DNA of 51,687 nt. Source: Actinomycetes bacterium. Lineage in GTDB: Bacteria > Actinomycetota > Actinomycetes > Streptosporangiales > Streptosporangiaceae. The notes under the pieces were generated by a model. The model saw only the letters and a list, made by a program, of their open reading frames with translations. It did not search any database and was not told where the DNA came from. Numbering within the stretch: the stretch's first letter is position 1; every line of letters begins with the position of its first letter. This document shows, in pieces, positions 8,811-16,037 of this stretch. The stretch covers positions 1-51,687 of the forward strand of contig JAOPYO010000293.1 of the NCBI GenBank assembly GCA_025964575.1, read 5' to 3'. The position numbers were made by a program, and so were the translations under genes.

Positions 8811-9263
8811 CTATTCACCCAAACTCGTACAGGGGCGCGTCCGTAGACCCTTCACGTAGTCGTCCGGGGCGCCGGCCTTCTCAGCCGCGTCGGCCAGGAT
8901 GCCCATATAGCGTGCCGATGGCAGCCCGCCCTCGTAGTCGTCCAGGACGTACAGCCAACACAGGGCGTCGCCGTCCAGGGTCTCGACCCGGACCCGGATC
9001 TTGTGGTGCAGGACCAGCTCGTTGCCGCGCCACAGATCCAGCTCGTGCTCGTCCCAGTCCGGCACGTCGTAGATCGCCACGAAGACGTGCTCGTCGGCGT
9101 CCTCGACCACGGTCGCCAGGGCGCCGTCCCAGCCGACGTCCTGGCCACCGAAGGTGAGTCGCCAGCCCTGCAACCAGCCGGTTCCGTGCAGGGGTGAATG
9201 CGGGGCCCGCTGAGCCATCTGCTCGGGGTCCATGTTGGAGTCGTATGCCGCGTACAAGGCCAC
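8811..9263 (-). CDS. Gamma-glutamylcyclotransferase-like protein
   Basis: About 150 aa with the GGCT-fold N-terminus LYAAYDSNM, a variant of the canonical YAYGSN substrate-loop motif with Asp in place of Gly. It continues with GWRLTFGG, ATVVEDADEHVFVAIYDV and WLYVLDDYEG, all typical of actinobacterial members. These are usually annotated as gamma-glutamylcyclotransferase, but activity is unproven. The GTG at 9263 starts directly at the conserved strand and has TACTCT 8 nt upstream. Longer starts to 9320 would add a low-quality N-terminus that runs into the tandem repeats. It ends 17 nt before punA. Confidence 0.82.
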   Translation of the reverse strand: MALYAAYDSNMDPEQMAQRAPHSPLHGTGWLQGWRLTFGGQDVGWDGALATVVEDADEHVFVAIYDVPDWDEHELDLWRGNELVLHHKIRVRVETLDGDALCWLYVLDDYEGGLPSARYMGILADAAEKAGAPDDYVKGLRTRPCTSLGE

Positions 9264-9301
9264 GATTCGCAAGAGTACGGCGTCCGACCCACGGGACGGC
9301 G

Positions 9302-9450
9302 CTCGACCACCCCGTTTCATCCAAGTGACTACGCCCCGACCACCTCTTTCACCCCCTAACTACGCCCCAACCACACTCTTTCGCCCGCGTGGCTACGCCT
9401 CGACCACGCTCTTGCACCCCCGTGGCTACGCCCCAACCACCCCCGAGCGT
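9302..9450. repeat. Degenerate ~33-bp tandem repeats upstream of lpdA
   Basis: Five imperfect copies are marked by the core RACCAC at 9305, 9338, 9369, 9402 and 9435 (spacings 33, 31, 33, 33). Copies 2-5 also share CTACGCC at 9329, 9360, 9393 and 9426. Copies 4 and 5 have dyad symmetry, GTGG then 11 nt then CCAC. The array fills most of the divergent intergenic space between the gamma-glutamylcyclotransferase-like gene and lpdA. Confidence 0.85.
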
Positions 9451-9466
9451 AAGAAACAATGGATAT

Positions 9467-10852
9467 GTGACCAGGATCGTGATCATCGGAGGAGGCCCAG
9501 GCGGCTACGAGGCCGCCCTCGTCGCTGCGCAGCTCGGCGCCGAGGTGACCGTGGTGGAGCGGGACGGGCCGGGTGGTGCCTGCGTGCTCACCGACTGCGT
9601 GCCCTCCAAGACGCTCATCGCCACCTCGACCCGGATGGCCGTCATGTCCGAGTCGACCGGGCTGGGTCTGCGCTTCTCGGGCGGGCCGGACGGTGAGGTC
9701 GGGGGTCTCCAGGCAGACATGGCCGTGGTCAACAAGCGAGTACGTGACCTGGCCCGGGCGCAGTCCTTCGACGTCGCCGAACGGCTGGGCTACGAGGACG
9801 TACGGATCGTACGCGGTGACGCCCGATTGGCCGACCCGCACACCGTCGAGGTCAGCGGAGAGCGGTTCCCCACCGACATCGTGCTGATCGCGACCGGTGC
9901 CACGCCCCGGGTGCTGCCGGGCGCGGAGCCGGACGGCGAGCGGATCCTCAGCTGGCGGCAGCTGTGGGACCTCCCGGTGCTGCCCGAGGAACTCATCGTG
10001 GTCGGCTCTGGAGTCACCGGAGCCGAGCTGGCCGCCGCATACCAGGCGCTCGGCTCGAAGGTGACCTTGGTCTCTTCGCGGGACCGGGTGCTGCCCAACG
10101 AGGACGCCGATGCCGCAGCGGTGCTCGAAGAGGTCTTCCGGCGCAGGGGCATGAACGTCATGTCCCGTTCGCGCGCGGGTGCTGTGGAGCGTTCCGGGGA
10201 CGGCGTCATCGTGACTCTGGAGGACGGCCGCAAGGTCGAGGGCTCGCACTGCCTGATGACGGTCGGCATGGTGCCCAACACCCGGGGGATCGGACTGGAA
10301 GCGGCGGGCGTACGGCTCAGCCGGGGAGGCTTCGTGGAGGTCGACAAGGTGTCCCGCACCTCGGCCTCGCACATCTACGCCGCCGGAGACTGCACCGGTG
10401 TCCTCATGCTGGCCTCGGTGGCCGCCATGCAGGGCAGGATCGCCATGTGGCACGCGCTGGGCGAGGCGGTCCAGCCGCTCAAACTGGGCTGGGTGGCCGC
10501 GAACATCTTCACCGACCCTGAGGTCGCCACCGTCGGGGTGTCGCAGCAGATGATCGACACCTGCGAGGTCGACGCCCGCACCGTCATGCTTCCCCTGTCC
10601 ACCAACCCGCGTGCCAAGATGCAGGGCTTCGAGGACGGCTTCGTCAAGCTGTTCTGCCGTCCCTCCACCGGGATCATCCTGGGTGGAGTGATCGTGGCAC
10701 CGCGGGCCAGCGAGCTCATTCTCGGGCTGTCGATCGCGGTGCAGCAGCACCTCACGGTGGACCAGCTGGCGCATACCTTCTCGGTCTACCCCTCGCTGTC
10801 CGGCAGCCTCACCGAGGCCGCACGCCGCCTCATGCGCGAATCCGCCTACTAA
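9467..10852 (+). CDS. lpdA: LpdA-like NAD(P)H:quinone reductase / flavoprotein disulfide reductase
   Basis: 461-aa class I pyridine-nucleotide disulfide oxidoreductase: FAD-binding GGGPGG (8-13), a second nucleotide-binding GSGVTGAE, the FAD segment YAAGDCTG and a C-terminal dimerisation domain. The overall pattern matches mycobacterial Rv3303c (LpdA), a quinone reductase, more than true dihydrolipoyl dehydrogenases. The C-terminal catalytic His-Pro is replaced by Tyr-Pro in FSVYPSLSGSLTEAAR. Unusually for that subgroup, both redox cysteines are present (C39 and C44 in CVLTDC). Start is GTG 9467, immediately before TRIVIIGGG; upstream in-frame sequence is the tandem repeat. Confidence 0.9.
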   Translation: MTRIVIIGGGPGGYEAALVAAQLGAEVTVVERDGPGGACVLTDCVPSKTLIATSTRMAVMSESTGLGLRFSGGPDGEVGGLQADMAVVNKRVRDLARAQSFDVAERLGYEDVRIVRGDARLADPHTVEVSGERFPTDIVLIATGATPRVLPGAEPDGERILSWRQLWDLPVLPEELIVVGSGVTGAELAAAYQALGSKVTLVSSRDRVLPNEDADAAAVLEEVFRRRGMNVMSRSRAGAVERSGDGVIVTLEDGRKVEGSHCLMTVGMVPNTRGIGLEAAGVRLSRGGFVEVDKVSRTSASHIYAAGDCTGVLMLASVAAMQGRIAMWHALGEAVQPLKLGWVAANIFTDPEVATVGVSQQMIDTCEVDARTVMLPLSTNPRAKMQGFEDGFVKLFCRPSTGIILGGVIVAPRASELILGLSIAVQQHLTVDQLAHTFSVYPSLSGSLTEAARRLMRESAY

Positions 10853-10885
10853 GAGGGCACGCCCCAGCCTGAGCCGACGTCCGGT

Positions 10886-11224
10886 CTACTCGTCCGGGTG
10901 GCTCCTTCTGGCGAAGTCGTCAGGCATACCGTGCTGGTGCAGCCGGGACGCCCGCAGATCTCCCGCGCTGATCGCCACCACGAAGGTGCTGGCCCCTAGG
11001 GCCAGCACGACGACGAGGAAACGTATCCACCACTCGCCGGGCAATAGCGCCAGCACCACGCAGACGGGCGTCATCACAGCGAGGTGGCGGGCCAGAATGC
11101 GGCCACGCCACCCCGCGTCGGTCAGATCGTGCCAGACCCAATCATGATTGTCGGCCGGCAGCCGGAACCCGAGTGCGTAACGGACGTGCCGCCACGGCCC
11201 CGGGTCGCCTGCCAGCCGGGTCAC
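10886..11224 (-). CDS. DUF5313-like small membrane protein
   Basis: 112 aa with the pattern PWRHVRYALGFRLPADNHDW followed by two predicted membrane helices (about 46-62 and 66-90) and a basic C-terminus. This resembles the DUF5313 family of actinobacterial membrane proteins, for which no function is known. It lies 36 bp downstream of the last TPM-like gene on the same strand and could be co-transcribed with that array. Family name from memory; no structural or catalytic motif is visible. Confidence 0.75.
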   Translation of the reverse strand: MTRLAGDPGPWRHVRYALGFRLPADNHDWVWHDLTDAGWRGRILARHLAVMTPVCVVLALLPGEWWIRFLVVVLALGASTFVVAISAGDLRASRLHQHGMPDDFARRSHPDE

Positions 11225-11260
11225 GGCGGAGTCCGGTCGAGGACCCGGCCGAGGGTCCCC

Positions 11261-12619
11261 CTAGAAGTCGCCGCCGCCGCCGAAGTCCCCGCCGCCGCCG
11301 AAGTCGCCGCCGCCGAAGTCCCAGCCGCCGCCTGCGTCACCGGAGTCACCACCGAAGTTGTTCCCGCCACCGGAATCGTTGCCGCCCCAGCCGCCGCCGA
11401 AACCGCCTCCGCCCCAGCCGCCGCCGAACATCGAGCCGATCGCGGTGCCGATGAGGAGCCCGCTGAGCATGTCCCCACCGCCGTAGCTCGAGTAGTACCC
11501 GCCCGCATAGGGGGCGTACGCGGGGCCGGCGTCCCAGTACGGCCTGCGCTGGCCGTCGACATTGACCAGCCGGGTGTCGGGATTCTCGCCGCGCATGATG
11601 CGGGCGGCGTCATCCGCACAGGCCGGCACCGAGCGTGGCATGCCGCCCATCGGCGCCCAGCTGACATCCTGGACCGACGGGCCGTGCTGCGGGTTGAAGA
11701 AGCAGGGTGCGCGGCGCTCGGGGACAGGCTGGCCGGCCAGCCGGGCACGAACCGCCATCATGGAATAGCGGCCCTCCTCCAGCGCCTTGGTGACCAGGGT
11801 CATGTCATCGGGCCGCTGAGCCCGCTCGACCGCGGTCTTCGCCGCGTCGTACGAGTCGAGCGCCCGGGTGTAGTCGTCCCGTGCCTCGGCCGGCAGTTTG
11901 GGGTCGGTGATGGCCAGGTCCAGGCCACTGATGTCCTCGCCCAGCCGGGTCACGTCCTCCTCGACGCTCGCCTTCAGCTCCGCCATCTGCCGGGCCGCAC
12001 GCTCGAGCTTCTTCTTGCGCGCGACGAAGAAGAAGCCCAGGCCACCCGCCACGACGAGCACCAGGAGGCCGAGGACCACGAATCCGGTGGTCGCGCTTGA
12101 GGATGCCTTGTCCTTGGCCTTCTTGTCGGCCAGGTCGGCGAACGCGATCAACCTGGACTTGATGTCGCTGCCGCTCGCCTGGGCGATGAGCTGGTTGAGT
12201 TCCTTACTGGACAGCACGTCCTTCTTGGCAAGGCCCGTCATCTTGTCGTCGGCGGTGACGGCGAGGTAGATGTCCCCCTTGCCGACCCGGCTCTGCACGG
12301 CCTTGAGCATCTGCAGAAGCTGCGGCTGGGTGACGCCCTGGGCGGTGCTCTTGGTCACGACGACCCTGATGTCGACGTCCTTGGCGTTGTTCAGCGCGGC
12401 GCGGACCGCGGCCTGATCCGACGCCGGCAGGGCGTTCGGAACGTCCGTCGAGACGTAGAGCTTGTTGTTGCGCAGCCCGTTGGCGATCTCGGAGACGTTG
12501 TCGGCCTGGGCCGGCGCCATGAAGCCGAACAGCATCACGGCAATGATCGCCAAGACGGCGGGTAGAGCGAGGCGGCGTACGGTCCGTACGCCACGCATGG
12601 TGGTCAACTCGGAGCTCAT
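11261..12619 (-). CDS. TPM-like domain membrane protein with Gly-rich tail (array member 4)
   Basis: 452 aa. A signal peptide-like helix (about 14-38) is followed by an extracellular TPM-like domain: LYVSTDVPNALP (54-65), helix, IRVVVTKS strand, helix, GDIYLAVTADD. A membrane helix (about 179-200) and KKK stop follow, then a helical intracellular region and the shared module CFFNPQHG (306-313) with one further Cys (C334). It ends in a glycine/Trp/Asp/Phe-rich low-complexity tail of about 75 residues (GGGDFGG repeats). Compared with its paralogues it lacks the paired CxxC. ATG 12619 is used, though ATG 12598 would leave a cleaner signal peptide. Function unknown. Confidence 0.85.
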   Translation of the reverse strand: MSSELTTMRGVRTVRRLALPAVLAIIAVMLFGFMAPAQADNVSEIANGLRNNKLYVSTDVPNALPASDQAAVRAALNNAKDVDIRVVVTKSTAQGVTQPQLLQMLKAVQSRVGKGDIYLAVTADDKMTGLAKKDVLSSKELNQLIAQASGSDIKSRLIAFADLADKKAKDKASSSATTGFVVLGLLVLVVAGGLGFFFVARKKKLERAARQMAELKASVEEDVTRLGEDISGLDLAITDPKLPAEARDDYTRALDSYDAAKTAVERAQRPDDMTLVTKALEEGRYSMMAVRARLAGQPVPERRAPCFFNPQHGPSVQDVSWAPMGGMPRSVPACADDAARIMRGENPDTRLVNVDGQRRPYWDAGPAYAPYAGGYYSSYGGGDMLSGLLIGTAIGSMFGGGWGGGGFGGGWGGNDSGGGNNFGGDSGDAGGGWDFGGGDFGGGGDFGGGGDF

Positions 12620-12679
12620 GGATTAAGTCTGCCCCCTTCGCTCACAGGGACGAACCAACGGGAGGTTTGGTTCCTTCCG

Positions 12680-13903
12680 TTACCCACCGTGGTGGAAATC
12701 GCCACGAAGCACCCGTTGGACCAGATCGTCGCGGAACTGGCCATATCCCGTCTCGGCCCAGATGCTGTTCTCGGGATCGGCCTCGAAATACGGCACGTCG
12801 CCGTCCATGAGCGTTTCAGGTGTCTCCTTGTCCTTGATCGCCGTGGTGCAGGCCCGGCAGGCGGCGATCCTGAGCCGCCGGCGGGTGCCGATAAGCCGCC
12901 AGCTGATGGTGCCCGGCACGGCGTTGCCGTGCAGCGGATTGAAGAAGCACAGCGGGCTGGGCCGCGGCTCGGCATGTCCGTCGGTCGCCGATCGGGCGGC
13001 CGCGAGCGCATCCAAGCCTTGATCGACCAGGACCAGGACCCCGGCCAGGTCGGGAATGCCCCGGGCCGCGTCGAGGACCTTGCCCGCGGCCTGGTAGGCG
13101 TCCAAAGCCGCCGTCATCAGCGCCTGCACCCGCTCGCTGGAGGTGGTGATGTCGACCTCGGAAGTGTCGAGCAGCTCGCCGAGATCGACGAGCTCCCGCG
13201 CGGCCTGCGCCCGCAACTCGTCCTCGCTGGCCCGGCGGGCGGTGGTGAAGACCCTCCGGGGCGAGGGGACCAGCCCCGCCGAGGCTCGCCGTACGGCTGT
13301 CAGCCGGCGGTGCCGCCAGCCGAGTAACCCCGCCACCCCGGCTACGGCCACCGCCCCCGCCACCCCGAGCGGCAGCGCGACGCTTCCAGGGTGGGAGCGC
13401 CCCGGTGATGGCGACGGCGAGTTCAGGTGGTTGGGAGCCGCCGCCTTCCGGAACTCCGCGATGCCCTGGCCGCCGGCGATCAGCTCCACACACCGGATCA
13501 GCCGTTCTGTGATCGGCTTGCCGTCCAGCTCCCGCTGCATGCCCACCGCCGCGGCGGCGTACCAGGTGTTCCCCCCGACGCTCCCCTGAGGATCATCGGC
13601 GCCGCCCCACTGGTAGGCGTTGAGCCCATCGCCGAATTTCTCGTCCAGGGTGACGTACGCGCCGTCCCTCCCGAGCCGGTCGTGGACGACCCGGGCGAGC
13701 TGCTGGGGATCGTCCCAGACGCCGCCCTTCACCAGCGGTACGAGCAGGACGTACACCGGGATCGGGGACCGCCTGATCGCTGCCAGCAGGGTCGCCCGTT
13801 TCGCCGGAGGGAGGGCCGAGGCGAGGGACGGGTCCACGTAGATCGGCGACTTGCGCAGCATCGCCGCGATCCGCTCGCCGGGGGAGGGCTTAGTCGTCGA
13901 CAC
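12680..13903 (-). CDS. TPM-like domain membrane protein (array member 3)
   Basis: 407 aa, no signal peptide. The N-terminal TPM-like domain (about 10-90) has IYVDPSLASALP and IPVYVLLVPL, then LGRDGAYVTLD. One membrane helix (about 174-196) is followed by WRHRR, predicting an outside N-terminus. The cytoplasmic half has a helical region (225-305) and the conserved module C319FFNPLHG with H325, then C349-x2-C352, a pattern that could bind zinc. It ends with an aromatic segment similar to member 2 (SIWAETGYGQF). Its start overlaps the end of the upstream gene by 14 bp, so the two are coupled. No characterised homologue recognised. Confidence 0.85.
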   Translation of the reverse strand: MSTTKPSPGERIAAMLRKSPIYVDPSLASALPPAKRATLLAAIRRSPIPVYVLLVPLVKGGVWDDPQQLARVVHDRLGRDGAYVTLDEKFGDGLNAYQWGGADDPQGSVGGNTWYAAAAVGMQRELDGKPITERLIRCVELIAGGQGIAEFRKAAAPNHLNSPSPSPGRSHPGSVALPLGVAGAVAVAGVAGLLGWRHRRLTAVRRASAGLVPSPRRVFTTARRASEDELRAQAARELVDLGELLDTSEVDITTSSERVQALMTAALDAYQAAGKVLDAARGIPDLAGVLVLVDQGLDALAAARSATDGHAEPRPSPLCFFNPLHGNAVPGTISWRLIGTRRRLRIAACRACTTAIKDKETPETLMDGDVPYFEADPENSIWAETGYGQFRDDLVQRVLRGDFHHGG

Positions 13904-15209
13904 CGAGATGCTCCAGTAGGCGGGGGATCAGATCGTAGGTGCCGAAACCGGTTTCGCTCCAGAATCCCGGCACCGTGATGTACACGCGAGGGCCGTGCGG
14001 TCCTGGCACGGTGAGGAGATCCGCCCTGCGCTCTGGGCTCGTACGGCCCCAGCATCTCCGGCAGAGTGGGCGCTTCTCGCCCGAGCGGTAGGGCTCGGGC
14101 AGATTTACCCTCGTCCGGCCGTCCGAAGGACCATGTAGGGGGTTGACGTAGCACGGTGGAGCCGGGCGGTCCGTCCCCCGGGCGAGCGCCGCACGACCGA
14201 GCCGGGCCAGCACGATCACGCCCACCAGATCGAGGATGCGCTCGGCGTCGTCGTCCTCGGTGGACCCGGCGGAGTCGAGGTCACCGGTCAGAATCGCCCC
14301 GGCGTCATAGGCGCTCATCGCGTACGCCCGCCCGGCGCCGGACGGATCCGCACTGATCGCCGCACCCAGTCGCTCGAGTTCTCTGGTCGCGGTTCTGTGG
14401 AGCCATCGGGCCGTGGGCTGCGTGGGTGCGTCCGGGTGGGCGTCGGGCACCGGGCCGGTCCGGAACTGCGGCCGGAACCGTCCGGCGACGGTCTCCAGCA
14501 GACGGCCCATCCAGTACAGCAGGAGTGCGGCCACGGGGCCCGCGACGAGCAGCCCAAGGAAGAAGTTCGACCAGAAATGGACCTTGGGCGGCTTTGTGTC
14601 CGACGGCGGAGAGGTGTCCCGCCCTGGCTCGGTGGGCTCGGCCGACGGCGCGTTTCTGAGGGCGTCGAGGGTATTGACCAGCCGGTCGGGGAGATCGGCG
14701 AACGGCTTGTGGATGTCGGCCGGCTTCCCGGCATCGTCGAAGAAGCTCACGGACGAGATGTGCCGGTGGACCTCGAAGGGCAGGTCCACGACGTAGCCCA
14801 TCTCGTCGGCCAGTACATAGAGCCCGCGCTGCCGCATCCGGTCGTGCAGGTCGAACAGGAAGGACTCGGTCCTGCCATGCGGGTCCGCGCCGGCGGCGTT
14901 GGGGATCACCACGACGTAGACCGGCGCGCCGATCTGCCGCTCCGCTGACCGTAGCGCCGCCGAGATCCGGGCCCGCTGAGCGGTGTCCAGCGCGAAGTCC
15001 AGGTCCGGATCGACGAACAGATGGTTCTTGGCCAGCCCGGCTCTGACCCGGTCCACCCGGTCGTACGGGTGGGGGGTCGCGGACTGTGGCGCCCCCGAGC
15101 CTGCGGGGGTCGGACTCGGTGTCGCCCATGCGATCTCCGGAGAGCCGAGGACCAGCCAGGCGATCAGCCCAGCGGCCAGCCCTCTGGCGCCTGCGGACCG
15201 GCGGCTCAT
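13890..15209 (-). CDS. TPM-like domain membrane protein (array member 2)
   Basis: 439 aa. Signal peptide (about 8-30, ending AWA), linker, then the TPM-like domain (60-140) with LFVDPDLDFALD, APVYVVVIPN and RGLYVLADEMGYVVDLPF. A Pro/Asp-rich linker precedes one membrane helix (about 214-236). The cytoplasmic part has a helical bundle and C353YVNPLHG with H359, followed by LC383RRC386W, giving a complete C-x5-H ... C-x2-C set. The C-terminal GFWSETGFGTYD matches member 3. Start is the ATG overlapping the upstream stop (ATGA at 15209-15206). Function unknown. Confidence 0.85.
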   Translation of the reverse strand: MSRRSAGARGLAAGLIAWLVLGSPEIAWATPSPTPAGSGAPQSATPHPYDRVDRVRAGLAKNHLFVDPDLDFALDTAQRARISAALRSAERQIGAPVYVVVIPNAAGADPHGRTESFLFDLHDRMRQRGLYVLADEMGYVVDLPFEVHRHISSVSFFDDAGKPADIHKPFADLPDRLVNTLDALRNAPSAEPTEPGRDTSPPSDTKPPKVHFWSNFFLGLLVAGPVAALLLYWMGRLLETVAGRFRPQFRTGPVPDAHPDAPTQPTARWLHRTATRELERLGAAISADPSGAGRAYAMSAYDAGAILTGDLDSAGSTEDDDAERILDLVGVIVLARLGRAALARGTDRPAPPCYVNPLHGPSDGRTRVNLPEPYRSGEKRPLCRRCWGRTSPERRADLLTVPGPHGPRVYITVPGFWSETGFGTYDLIPRLLEHLGVDD

Positions 15210-15964
15210 GTGTTCCCCTTTCGCGCCCGCGCGGCTGCCGGCCTCTTGCGGAGGCGGCGGAAGATCAGCAGGCCGAGCAGGGGCAGCGCGCTCAGCACGG
15301 AGCCAAGTTCGACGGCTTGGGTCTCCTTGCGGTCCTTCTCGTCGTACGGGTCCGGTGTGGCCCGTTCGGTCGTCTCCGGCGCTCGCTGGGGGTTGCGGTA
15401 GCGGTCCTCGGCATGGCCGGACCTCAGGAGCTCGACGAAATGGTCGATGTACTTCACCACGCCCGGCCTGGAGGGCAACTCCCGGTCGGTCGTGTCCCAG
15501 GCGTGCGCGACCGGCAGCGATCCGCCGTACTGCTGGGCCGCTCCGAAGCCATCGGGACCGGCGACGATGTAGATCCCGTCCTTGCCGAGCCGGTCGTGGA
15601 GCAGTGGCACGAGTGTGTCGGCCTGATCGGCATCCGTGCGGGACAGATTCATCAGCGCTACCACCAGATACACCGGAACGCCGAGCCGGGAGACGGAGGC
15701 CTTGATCCGAGCGGCCGTCCCCGGCGGCAGCCGCTCGGGCGCGTTGTCCGTGACATAGACCGGGTCCTTGCGCAGCTGCGCCGCCAGAAAGTCCGCACGG
15801 CTCGGCACCCCCTGCGCTGCCGGCGGCCGACTGGTCGCTCCCGCCGAGAGCCGCTCCGCTGATCGGCCGGGCGATCGAGGTGAGGGTTGCGCGGATGCCG
15901 GAACGGTCCACAGCGGCAGGGCAAGGGAAACCGCGAGGATCGGGACATATCGATCTGGTCGCAC
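15206..15964 (-). CDS. TPM-like domain membrane protein, short form (array member 1)
   Basis: 252 aa. Signal peptide ending in PASAQ (about residue 26), disordered Pro/Ser/Arg linker, and the TPM-like domain (65-145) with VYVTDNAPERLP, VPVYLVVALMN and LGKDGIYIVAGPDG. A C-terminal membrane helix (about 222-238) ends in a basic tail. It has only the extracellular half of the array architecture and lacks the CxxNPxHG module. First gene of the (-) array, 73 bp downstream of the carboxylase subunit gene in the same direction, overlapping member 2 by 4 bp. Function unknown. Confidence 0.83.
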   Translation of the reverse strand: MRPDRYVPILAVSLALPLWTVPASAQPSPRSPGRSAERLSAGATSRPPAAQGVPSRADFLAAQLRKDPVYVTDNAPERLPPGTAARIKASVSRLGVPVYLVVALMNLSRTDADQADTLVPLLHDRLGKDGIYIVAGPDGFGAAQQYGGSLPVAHAWDTTDRELPSRPGVVKYIDHFVELLRSGHAEDRYRNPQRAPETTERATPDPYDEKDRKETQAVELGSVLSALPLLGLLIFRRLRKRPAAARARKGNT

Positions 15965-16037
15965 GGGCCGAGAGTCTAGGACGCCGAGCCCCGACCTGCC
16001 GGACCGGGTCGCCCGCGGAGGGCAGCTCGTCTTGCGG

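Noticed and set aside
15210..15911. N-terminal extension of array member 2 back to 15911
   Set aside because: It runs in a second frame through member 1, is Arg/Gly/Pro-rich and would bury the obvious signal peptide that starts at 15209.
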